A stretch of DNA of 11,045 nt from Dehalococcoidia bacterium UBA6627 (lineage in GTDB: Bacteria > Chloroflexota > Dehalococcoidia > UBA2979): contig DKLZ01000074.1 of assembly GCA_002455955.1 (NCBI GenBank), positions 1-11,045 of the forward strand. The letters are read 5' to 3'. The notes beneath the pieces were generated by a model. It saw nothing but the letters and a program-made list of their open reading frames with translations, was not told the origin of the DNA and did no database searches. Every line of letters starts with the position of its first letter. The stretch's first letter is position 1. A program made the translations under genes and the position numbers. This document shows, one piece after another, positions 1-6,330 of the stretch.

Positions 1-2459
1 ACGAGATTCCGATATAGCGATTCGGCTACAAACGGAGTGAACGGCGCCAACAGTTGAGACAAAGTTGCGAGGCATTCGTAGAGAGTGCGTAATGCTACTC
101 GACTGTCAGCGTCATCCCCTGATCGCCAAAATCGACGGCGACTGCGGCGCACGTACCAATTCGAAAGCTCGGCAACGAACTGTTCAATTGGTCGAGCAGC
201 ATCTGAGAGCTCATACGCTTCTAGACCTTCCGTAACACGCTGGACCGTAGCGTGTAGTTCCGAAAGAACCCAGCGGTCGAGTTCGGTTGGGCTCTCTTCT
301 GAATCAAGGGGCTTCGAGGGATCAAAGTCAGCGAGATTGGCATAGGTCACAAAAAACGAATAGACGTTCCATAACGTCGAGAGAAAGCGCCTGGACGTCT
401 CCGCAACTAGCTCTTCCGAGAAACGGCGTGCATTTCCTGGCGGTGATGCCGTGTACATATACCAACGCGTCGCATCGGCACCGTGGTGATCAAGCACAAT
501 CCACGGGTCAACAACATTGCCCTTAGACTTTGACATCTTTTGCCCGTTGTTATCGAGAATATGCCCCAGGCTGATCACGTTCTGGAATGAGATGCCTCTA
601 GAGGTGTCCCCTGTGCGCTGAAGAAGTGTCGCCAGTGTGTGCAGTGTGTAAAACCAGCCTCTAGTCTGGTCTACAGCCTCACAAATGAAATCCGCAGGGA
701 AACGTTCTTCAAAAACGCTCTGGTTCTCGAAAGGAAAATGCCACTGTGCATACGGCATCGCCCCGGAATCGAACCATCCATCTGCAACTTCTGGAGTTCG
801 GCGCATAGTTCCGTTACAAAGCGAACAGTCGAATTGCACTTTGTCGACAAACGGACGATGTGGATCAAAGCCATTTTCAGTTTCAAGCTCGTCAGCAGTG
901 TCTGGTCGCGCTCGACTACGTAACTCTTCAAATGAACCAACGCAATCAACATGCTCACAGATTTCGCAGATCCAGAGGGGTAGTGGAGTCCCCCAATAGC
1001 GCTCGCGAGAAACCGCCCAATCAACATTTCCCTGAAGCCACTCTCCGAAACGTCCATCCTTAATGTTCTCTGGCACCCAGTGGATTTGCTGATTATTTTC
1101 AACTAACTCCGTGACGATGGCCGTTGTTCGGATATACCACGAAGGCTTCGCGTAGTAGAGAACTGCCGTCCCACAACGCCAACAAAATGGGTATGTGTGC
1201 TGTATCGTCTCTGTCTTAAACAGCAAGCCGCGTTGCTCAAGATCGGTACTGATTAACGAGTCCGCGTCCTTAGCGAACAATCCGTCAGCAGGGCCACCGA
1301 TCATTGTTCCATCGGAATGCACCGGTTGTAGAAAAAGTAGGCTTTCGGTCCGACCCATCAAATAATCTGCTTCGCCAAACGCAGGGGCCACATGAAGGAT
1401 TCCAGTACCTTCATCGGTAGTAACTTCATCCGACGCGATTACACGTCGTGAAGGGGCCGTATCGCCATCCTTCAACCGCTGTGTACGACCCGCAACAAAT
1501 CTCAACGGCTCAACCCATTCAGTTACCTTTGGGTAGAGCGCTTCGTACTCAAGCCCTACAAGCTCCGCACCGGAGAAGGTGTCGAGAATGATTCCTTCAC
1601 CACGAGTAACACTCTCAACAAGTGAACTAGCAACAACAACCCTTTCCGATCCTGCGTTCTCACTGTCGAGCGCGACCAGCGAATATTCAGATTCAGGGGA
1701 TACTGCGAGAGCGGTGTTCCCCGATAATGTCCACGGTGTTGTCGTCCAGGCAAGAAACGAGGTGGGGACTGCTTCATTGAGTCGAAGTAACTCGGATGCT
1801 TTCGAATCACTGATGAGGCGAAATCTTAAGGTGACACCTGGATCCGGCGTATCTTCTTCATAACCAAGTGCTATCTCATGACTTGAGAGACTGGTATCAC
1901 AGCGTGGGCAATGCGGAGTTACACGGAAGTCCTGGAACATCAACTCGTTGTCCCAAAGTCGCTTGAAAATCCACCAACCGGTTTCAATGTAGTCGTTTGT
2001 GTAGGTTATGTAAGCGTTGTTCATGTCGATCCAGAAGCCGATGCGATCGGTCATCTGTTCCCATTCATCAACATAGCTGAGCACGGATTCACGACACTTC
2101 TGGTTGAATGCTTCAACCCCATATGCTTCTATCTCGCGCTTTGTGCTTAAACCCAGCTCTCGTTCAACTTCCAGTTCCACAGGAAGGCCGTGGGTGTCCC
2201 AGCCGCCCTTGCGCGGTACACGGTAGCCACGCATAGTTCGGTATCGCGGAACCACATCCTTAAACGCACGAGCAAGTACATGATGAATCCCAGGATTCCC
2301 ATTGGCCGTCGGAGGACCCTCATAGAACGAAAAGAGCTTTTGGTTAGGTCGTTCATCGATACTACGTTCGAAAATTCTCTGATCGCGCCAGAAATCAAGA
2401 ATCGACACCTCAAGCTCAGAAAATGAGACTCTAGAAGCAATCGGTTCAAATGAAGTCAT
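1..2459 (-). CDS. ileS: Isoleucine--tRNA ligase, type 2 (IleRS2), 3' end beyond window
   Basis: This cytoplasmic class I synthetase charges tRNA-Ile with isoleucine and hydrolyses mischarged valine. I translated the frame from the ATG at 2459 to the left edge: 819 codons with no stop, about four fifths of the usual 1030-1080 residues. Residues 47-60 hold the first signature, PTANGNPGIHH, with GIHH at 57-60. GWDTHGLPVE is at about 86-95. The threonine-rich editing-domain segment TTTPWTLSGNTALAV is near 239-253 and GTGILHVAPAFGEAD near 351-365. WAVSRERYWG is at 481-490, the GWFYTLH motif at 601-607 and KMSKS at 641-645. WRYMY-like and anticodon-binding sequence follows. The overall style (GxPGIHH, eukaryote-like) is type 2 rather than the E. 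coli type. The ribosome-binding site is weak (GAGCGG next to the ATG). A possible attenuator lies just upstream. Identity is certain; only the C-terminus is missing. Confidence 0.97.
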   Translation of the reverse strand, partial: MTSFEPIASRVSFSELEVSILDFWRDQRIFERSIDERPNQKLFSFYEGPPTANGNPGIHHVLARAFKDVVPRYRTMRGYRVPRKGGWDTHGLPVELEVERELGLSTKREIEAYGVEAFNQKCRESVLSYVDEWEQMTDRIGFWIDMNNAYITYTNDYIETGWWIFKRLWDNELMFQDFRVTPHCPRCDTSLSSHEIALGYEEDTPDPGVTLRFRLISDSKASELLRLNEAVPTSFLAWTTTPWTLSGNTALAVSPESEYSLVALDSENAGSERVVVASSLVESVTRGEGIILDTFSGAELVGLEYEALYPKVTEWVEPLRFVAGRTQRLKDGDTAPSRRVIASDEVTTDEGTGILHVAPAFGEADYLMGRTESLLFLQPVHSDGTMIGGPADGLFAKDADSLISTDLEQRGLLFKTETIQHTYPFCWRCGTAVLYYAKPSWYIRTTAIVTELVENNQQIHWVPENIKDGRFGEWLQGNVDWAVSRERYWGTPLPLWICEICEHVDCVGSFEELRSRARPDTADELETENGFDPHRPFVDKVQFDCSLCNGTMRRTPEVADGWFDSGAMPYAQWHFPFENQSVFEERFPADFICEAVDQTRGWFYTLHTLATLLQRTGDTSRGISFQNVISLGHILDNNGQKMSKSKGNVVDPWIVLDHHGADATRWYMYTASPPGNARRFSEELVAETSRRFLSTLWNVYSFFVTYANLADFDPSKPLDSEESPTELDRWVLSELHATVQRVTEGLEAYELSDAARPIEQFVAELSNWYVRRSRRRFWRSGDDADSRVALRTLYECLATLSQLLAPFTPFVAESLYRNL

Positions 2460-2476
2460 CCGCTCGAATCCGTTCC

Positions 2477-2498
2477 AAAAAGCGCGCGAGGCGCTCTC
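2477..2498 (-). terminator. Terminator-like hairpin in the ileS leader
   Basis: Read leftward, GAGAGCGC pairs with GCGCTTTT across a 5-nt CTCGC loop. The core is five strong pairs (AGCGC/GCGCT), extended by A-U and G-U pairs into a run of five U. It begins 1 nt after the stop of the nine-codon ORF at 2500-2529 and ends 17 nt before the ileS start codon. It could end read-through transcription from the zinc-ribbon gene. Its place so close to ileS fits an attenuator better. The stem is short and the U run partly pairs, so strength is uncertain. Confidence 0.45.
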
Positions 2499-2499
2499 A

Positions 2500-2529
2500 C
2501 TACATACCTGAAACCCCTATGATCTCCAC
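2500..2529 (-). CDS. Candidate ileS leader peptide (MEIIGVSGM)
   Basis: A nine-codon ORF starts with GTG at 2529 and ends with TAG at 2500, with a second stop (TGA) in frame right after it. The ribosome-binding sequence GGGAGG (2536-2541) lies 6 nt before the GTG, better than the site of ileS itself. Codons 3 and 4 are tandem isoleucine codons, ATC ATA. A terminator-like hairpin starts directly after the stop, and ileS begins 40 nt downstream of the stop. This matches the plan of leader peptides that sense an amino acid or its charged tRNA. I see no homology, and nine codons are too few to exclude chance. Confidence 0.4.
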   Translation of the reverse strand: MEIIGVSGM

Positions 2530-2585
2530 AAAATGCCTCCCGGGCACGGTGCAAGTTCAAGAGATTACGTCGATCAATAATTGTT

Positions 2586-2635
2586 CCCCTTTTTACGTTA
2601 GGGGCCCAACCGCCAAATAGGAGAGCGTGCTCCTA
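2586..2635 (-). other. Two small hairpins between the zinc-ribbon gene and ileS
   Basis: Read leftward, TAGGAG/CTCCTA with a 6-nt loop spans 2618-2635, and CCCCT/AGGGG with a 9-nt loop spans 2586-2604. Neither is followed by a clear U run, so they are not convincing terminators. They lie in the 201-nt gap between the end of the zinc-ribbon gene and the ileS start. They may be part of the ileS leader or stabilise the upstream message. Confidence 0.3.
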
Positions 2636-2660
2636 ACTCTGGTACACACCGCAATCGCAA

Positions 2661-3197
2661 CTAGTCCTCTCTCACAGACGATACTTCGATAGTGCTTCCG
2701 AGCTCAGTCATTGGTTCTGCTGTTTTCGTTGCTGTTTCTCCAAGAATTGCTGGGTCTAGAGTTTCTGTTTCCTCTTCCTCAGCATCTTCTAAGTCAAGAA
2801 CACGATCACCCGATGCTGAGATACGTGCTGCCGCAGCCGCAGCCTCCGCTGCTTCTTGAGCTTCCTGTTTCTTGCGCAAATCGCCATAGCAATCAGAGCA
2901 GTACACAGGTCGATCATCTCGCGGCCGAAACGGTACTTCTGTCATCCCAGTGCACTGTGCACAACTAGCAACGTGCAATTGTCGAGGGGTACGCCCTCCC
3001 CAAGATGCATAAACACCATAAGCCGGCGCGAAATCACGATCCTCAGGACGCATCATCTTGCGGGTTGCTCGACAGCTCGGGCAGCGCACAGGATCGTGCT
3101 CCAGGCCCTTCGTGGAATAAAACTCTTGCTCACCAGCTGTGAAAACGAACCCGCCTCCACAATCGCGACACGCCAACTCTCTATCTTGGAAAGCCAT
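2661..3197 (-). CDS. Double zinc-ribbon protein with CxxC-x17-CxxC module
   Basis: A 178-residue soluble protein of unknown role. The first zinc ribbon (probable zinc-ribbon, zf-trcl type) is residues 4-45: Cys10/13 and Cys39/42 flank GGFVFTAGEQEFYSTKG, the family's FxFTxGEQxFY hallmark. The second module has Cys79/82 and Cys100/103 separated by exactly 17 residues. An Ala/Glu/Lys-rich helix (about 109-125) and an acidic tail follow. I chose the ATG at 3197 because family members begin M-x-F-x-D-x-E-L and AAGGAG lies 5 nt upstream. The frame stays open to an ATG at 3269, also with a fair site (AAGGGAG), which would add 24 residues containing CVCCRC. The gene sits 188 nt after murJ and 201 nt before ileS on the same strand. 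Binding of zinc is predicted from spacing; the target (nucleic acid or protein) is unknown. Confidence 0.85.
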   Translation of the reverse strand: MAFQDRELACRDCGGGFVFTAGEQEFYSTKGLEHDPVRCPSCRATRKMMRPEDRDFAPAYGVYASWGGRTPRQLHVASCAQCTGMTEVPFRPRDDRPVYCSDCYGDLRKKQEAQEAAEAAAAAARISASGDRVLDLEDAEEEETETLDPAILGETATKTAEPMTELGSTIEVSSVRED

Positions 3198-3385
3198 CTC
3201 GTCTCCTTTGCCACTCTCTATCGGTAGCGCGCCACAGCGACAGCACACGCAGTGCCGCCACGACTCCATCTAGCTCCCTTGTAGTGCTTGGGGGCAAGTT
3301 CATCATACTAGCGCATGCTCGAATCTTGATACATCGCTTGATCTCGCTTACTTGAATAAGCTTTGTTGGAATTTTTCTTGCTTGA

Positions 3386-5116
3386 CTAGCGGTGCAGTGC
3401 TGAAAGCGTTCGGCGATACTCCTCACGAAGAAGCAGCAACGAAACCGCAATAAATGTCCCCAACCCAACTAATCCAGTCACGATCACCGTGAGGAGAGCC
3501 CCTCCTGCACTTTCGAAGCCAACTTCTGTCGCAATCAGTAGCACGCGCATGAGCACCATGGCGCCAGTCATCATTGCTGTAACAAGGATAAGGCGCACTG
3601 AAAACGCGCTAAGGCCTTCTGGATCGAATCCCCCCAGTCGTTTTTTCAAAAGTACGATCAGCGTCAAAAATTCGAAGGTTGCCGTGACAGATGCCGCAAC
3701 GGCGAGACCGCGAAGCTCTAGAGGGCCTACTAATAGAAACGCGAGTGTGAGATTCAACAACATTGCTGCCACCGCAACCTGTACAGGCGTCCGCGTGTCC
3801 TCGAGTGCATAGAAACCACGACTGAGGATTTCGATTCCAGCATGCCCGAACACACCAACGCAAAAAATTACGAGAGCGCCTGAAACCAACTGCGTCGATT
3901 CGTTATCGAATGCCCCTCGTTCGAAGAGCAAACGCACACCCGGCTCAGCTAGCACAATTAGACCGGCTGATGCGGGAACAGCAAGAAACAGTGTGGCTCG
4001 CAACCAACGCCACACTGTTTCACGAAGAATGTCACGACGACCAGCGGCAGCTTGCAGAGAAAATGTCGGAAACGCAGCCGTCGCAACTGACATCCCAGCA
4101 ACGCCAACCGGCATCATCATTATCAAGAATGCGTAGTTCACCCCGCTAATGGCTGCGTCTGATACCAATGATGCGAAGAAAATTAGTACTAAAAAGTTGA
4201 TTTGCGACGCACCGAGCCCAATCACACGTGGCCCCATCAGCTTAAGCACTTCAAGCACCGCCACCGACTTCAAATTGATTGAAAATGACCAGTGCATGCC
4301 CACGCTGCGCAGTGCGGGAATTTGAACTAGCAGGTGGCCAACCGATCCGATTACTACCCCCCAAGCAAGTCCGTGCAAACCGAATGGCTTGGTCAAAACA
4401 ATCGCCCCGAAAATAATCGATGCGTTATAGATCATAGGAGCGATCGCAGGAGCAATAAAATGCTGACGCGCATTAAGGATCCCCGTTAACATGCCGGAGA
4501 TGCCAAACATGATCGGAGAAAGCAGCATCAGTCGCGTCAACTCGACCGCTAGACTCTCGAGCTCAGCCTCGCGCCCACTCGCCTCACCTAAACCTGGCGC
4601 TAAAAGCGGCACCAGCAGAGGAGCGAAAATAAAAGCTACCACCGTCACTACAACAGTCGCTCCGCTGATCAAGTTGAGCACCCGCGAGGCGAGTAACCAA
4701 GATCGCTCGTGCCCTTGATGTATGGCTATCCGGCTGAACACAGGAATAAATGCTGCGGAAAGAGTCGCACCAGCTAGCAATTGAAAAACAAGGTCAGGCA
4801 GTCTAAACGCGACCCAGTAAGCTCCAAGTTCTGGATCGGTACCAAAACCATCAGCAATCGCAACAGATCGCAACAAACCAAGCACTCTTGACCCGATGAA
4901 ACCTAGGGCGACGATGCCGGCGGCACCCAAAATTGCTGCTGAGGCGCCATTCCGATCAAGGCCACCGGGATCTGACCCATCGCCACTCTTGGATTTCGCG
5001 ACTCCCGTTCCACTGGAACGTTGTAAAAATCGCCTGAATCCACTGAGCGTAGATCGAGCGCCACCAGGGTGCGGCTCACTGGCCATAAAAGAACGATAGA
5101 CGTTCTCGAGTGTCAC
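3386..5116 (-). CDS. murJ: Lipid II flippase MurJ (MviN family)
   Basis: Inner-membrane flippase of the MOP superfamily that moves lipid II to the outer face for peptidoglycan synthesis. The 576-residue product has about 14 hydrophobic segments. The first, around 60-80, carries the family signature GFIGSRVLGLLRSVAIADGFG. By position its Arg77 and Arg83 match the two essential N-terminal arginines of E. coli MurJ. AYWVAFRLPDLVFQLLAGATLSAAFIPVFS (about 99-128) follows, typical of MurJ outside Proteobacteria. The length exceeds the usual 510-530 because of a polar tail of about 55 residues rich in Gly, Ser and Arg before helix 1. The start is uncertain: GTG at 5116 or ATG at 5086, neither with a clear ribosome-binding site, and an in-frame TGA lies just upstream. 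It diverges from rpsT and is followed by the zinc-ribbon gene on the same strand. Confidence 0.95.
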   Translation of the reverse strand: MTLENVYRSFMASEPHPGGARSTLSGFRRFLQRSSGTGVAKSKSGDGSDPGGLDRNGASAAILGAAGIVALGFIGSRVLGLLRSVAIADGFGTDPELGAYWVAFRLPDLVFQLLAGATLSAAFIPVFSRIAIHQGHERSWLLASRVLNLISGATVVVTVVAFIFAPLLVPLLAPGLGEASGREAELESLAVELTRLMLLSPIMFGISGMLTGILNARQHFIAPAIAPMIYNASIIFGAIVLTKPFGLHGLAWGVVIGSVGHLLVQIPALRSVGMHWSFSINLKSVAVLEVLKLMGPRVIGLGASQINFLVLIFFASLVSDAAISGVNYAFLIMMMPVGVAGMSVATAAFPTFSLQAAAGRRDILRETVWRWLRATLFLAVPASAGLIVLAEPGVRLLFERGAFDNESTQLVSGALVIFCVGVFGHAGIEILSRGFYALEDTRTPVQVAVAAMLLNLTLAFLLVGPLELRGLAVAASVTATFEFLTLIVLLKKRLGGFDPEGLSAFSVRLILVTAMMTGAMVLMRVLLIATEVGFESAGGALLTVIVTGLVGLGTFIAVSLLLLREEYRRTLSALHR

Positions 5117-5176
5117 CGCTACGATAATTGTCCGTTCGACTCAAAATATCCGAACTAGTTCCGAAGTCGAGGGCTT
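5117..5176. promoter_or_regulatory. Divergent murJ/rpsT promoter region with a 10-bp palindrome
   Basis: The 60-bp spacer must hold promoters for both murJ (leftward) and rpsT (rightward) unless they lie in the genes. GATAAT near 5123 is a fair -10 for rpsT and TATTTT (leftward, around 5146) a fair -10 for murJ. Neither has a good -35. GAACTAGTTC at 5152-5161 is a perfect 10-bp palindrome and could be an operator. These are sequence resemblances only. Confidence 0.35.
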
Positions 5177-5449
5177 ATGGCTCACACTATGTCTGCTCGC
5201 AAGAGGGTGCGTCAAAACCATCGTCGTAATGAGCGCAACAAACCATTCCGAACTCGTGCTGCACGTGCGGTCAGAGATGCGCGCGAGGCAATCGAAGCTG
5301 GCGATTCAGATGCTGCGGACCGCATTCGTGAAGCGCAGAGTGCCCTCGATCGCGCTGCGCGACGAAATATCATTCATCCGAATACCGCCTCTCGTAGCAA
5401 ATCCCGCCTCGTGAAAAGCTTGAAGGCTCTTCAGGCCCAAAAGGAATAA
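5177..5449 (+). CDS. rpsT: 30S ribosomal protein S20
   Basis: Primary-binding 16S rRNA protein of the small subunit, 90 residues, the normal length. It is strongly basic and almost all helical. The N-terminus MAHTMSARKRVRQNHRRN aligns with the MAxTKSAxKRIRQNxRR family start, so the ATG at 5177 is right although a second ATG lies four codons on. The C-terminal block IIHPNTASRSKSRL matches the conserved HxNxAxRxKSRL segment. GAGG sits 5 nt before the ATG. It heads the rightward group and the HTH-PASTA gene lies 103 nt downstream. In E. coli S20 represses its own translation; nothing here shows that. Confidence 0.97.
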   Translation: MAHTMSARKRVRQNHRRNERNKPFRTRAARAVRDAREAIEAGDSDAADRIREAQSALDRAARRNIIHPNTASRSKSRLVKSLKALQAQKE

Positions 5450-5514
5450 TCAGGTTCGTAGCCTGCCCAACGAATACACCGCTACACTATGCCCCTCTCA
5501 CTCGGAGGCAGGGG

Positions 5515-5556
5515 ATGTTACACCTTCGCCACAATGAAATTTTAGTACTGCGATGA
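5515..5556 (+). CDS. Candidate 13-codon upstream ORF coupled to the HTH-PASTA gene
   Basis: ATG at 5515 opens the peptide MLHLRHNEILVLR, with stop TGA at 5554-5556. GGAGG (5504-5508) lies 6 nt before the ATG, a near-ideal site. The stop overlaps the start codon of the next gene as ATGA (5553-5556). That gene has no ribosome-binding sequence of its own. The arrangement points to translational coupling, with ribosomes ending the short ORF and restarting on the HTH-PASTA gene. The peptide itself may have no function. I recognise no similarity. Confidence 0.5.
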   Translation: MLHLRHNEILVLR

Positions 5557-6266
5557 CTCAACTCGATCCGCTCGAGTTTCCTGGAGATTCACCTGGGCGA
5601 ACGCCTTCGCGCACTATCGGTGCTCGACTCAAAGATGCTCGCGCGTCAAAGCGACTTACCCTCGAGCAAGCTGAACGTGACACGCGCATTAACAGTCATT
5701 ACCTAGAGGCTCTCGAAAGTGGTCAATATCAAGTGCTGCCCGCGCCCGTATATGCACGCGGTTTCATGCGTAGTTATGCAGACTACCTCGATATGGACCC
5801 AGCCGAAGCCGTGATGGCGATGCCTGACTCACTCCCACCCCCAGACGGCCTTGAACCGATCCCTGGCTTACGTCGTACGCCATCCTCAAAATTGCCCACA
5901 CTCGATCGTCGCCTAGTCATTTTTTTCTTTGGTGTCATGCTATCCGTTGCGCTCGTACTTTGGAACGCACCTAGCTTCGGAGGGGGTACAGGTTTACCCG
6001 AGCTTCCTAATGTCGAAGATGAGTCAAGGATCTCGAACCAAATTCCCCCCTTCGCTGATGGCACGATTCCTGATTTCACAGGTGTGGACCGAGTGACTGC
6101 AATCGCATTGCTCGAAGAGCTTGGCTTAGAAATACAGATCATAGAAACTGCAAACATACGCGTCCCAGCTGGCCAGATATTCCAGCAGGCACCTGAGCCC
6201 AAAGCAGCGATCTCTCCTGGTGAACCGGTTACGTTAGTTATTTCCTCAGGCTCACCGAAAAGATGA
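5553..6266 (+). CDS. RodZ-like membrane protein: HTH, one TM segment, PASTA domain
   Basis: A 237-residue single-pass membrane protein. Residues 20-84 form the HTH_25 domain typical of RodZ: IGARLKDARASKRLTLEQA, then INSHYLEALESGQYQVLP and VYARGFMRSYADYLDMDP. A Pro-rich linker follows. The membrane segment is about 119-138 (LVIFFFGVMLSVALVLW), with basic residues before it, so the HTH end should be cytoplasmic. A second linker leads to one PASTA domain, about 171-235 (IPDFTGVDRVTAIALLEELGL through VTLVISSG). RodZ links MreB to wall synthesis, and PASTA domains often bind muropeptides or lipid II. A role in wall growth or sensing is therefore inferred. The usual DUF4115 tail is absent. Start at 5553 fits the N-terminus, but translation probably depends on the upstream ORF. 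rimO follows after 64 nt. Confidence 0.88.
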   Translation: MTQLDPLEFPGDSPGRTPSRTIGARLKDARASKRLTLEQAERDTRINSHYLEALESGQYQVLPAPVYARGFMRSYADYLDMDPAEAVMAMPDSLPPPDGLEPIPGLRRTPSSKLPTLDRRLVIFFFGVMLSVALVLWNAPSFGGGTGLPELPNVEDESRISNQIPPFADGTIPDFTGVDRVTAIALLEELGLEIQIIETANIRVPAGQIFQQAPEPKAAISPGEPVTLVISSGSPKR

Positions 6267-6330
6267 GGTCTGAACATGTCTTGCCTGCACTTGATTTGCT
6301 TCGCCACTCACTCGCACCGACACTAGGAAC

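Noticed and set aside
2460..2660. T-box riboswitch upstream of ileS
   Set aside because: I looked on the leftward strand for the antiterminator signature AGGGTGGNACCGCG and found nothing close. The nearest stretch (TTTTTGGAACGG) lacks the core.
3344..3366. GCTTA/TAAGC hairpin between murJ and the zinc-ribbon gene
   Set aside because: The stem is only five pairs. Leftward there is no U run; rightward there is TTT but no gene to terminate.
5783..6307. 174-codon leftward open frame opposite the HTH-PASTA gene
   Set aside because: The opposite strand encodes recognisable HTH, membrane and PASTA segments; this frame shows no domain and is Ser/Pro/Gly-rich, as shadows are.
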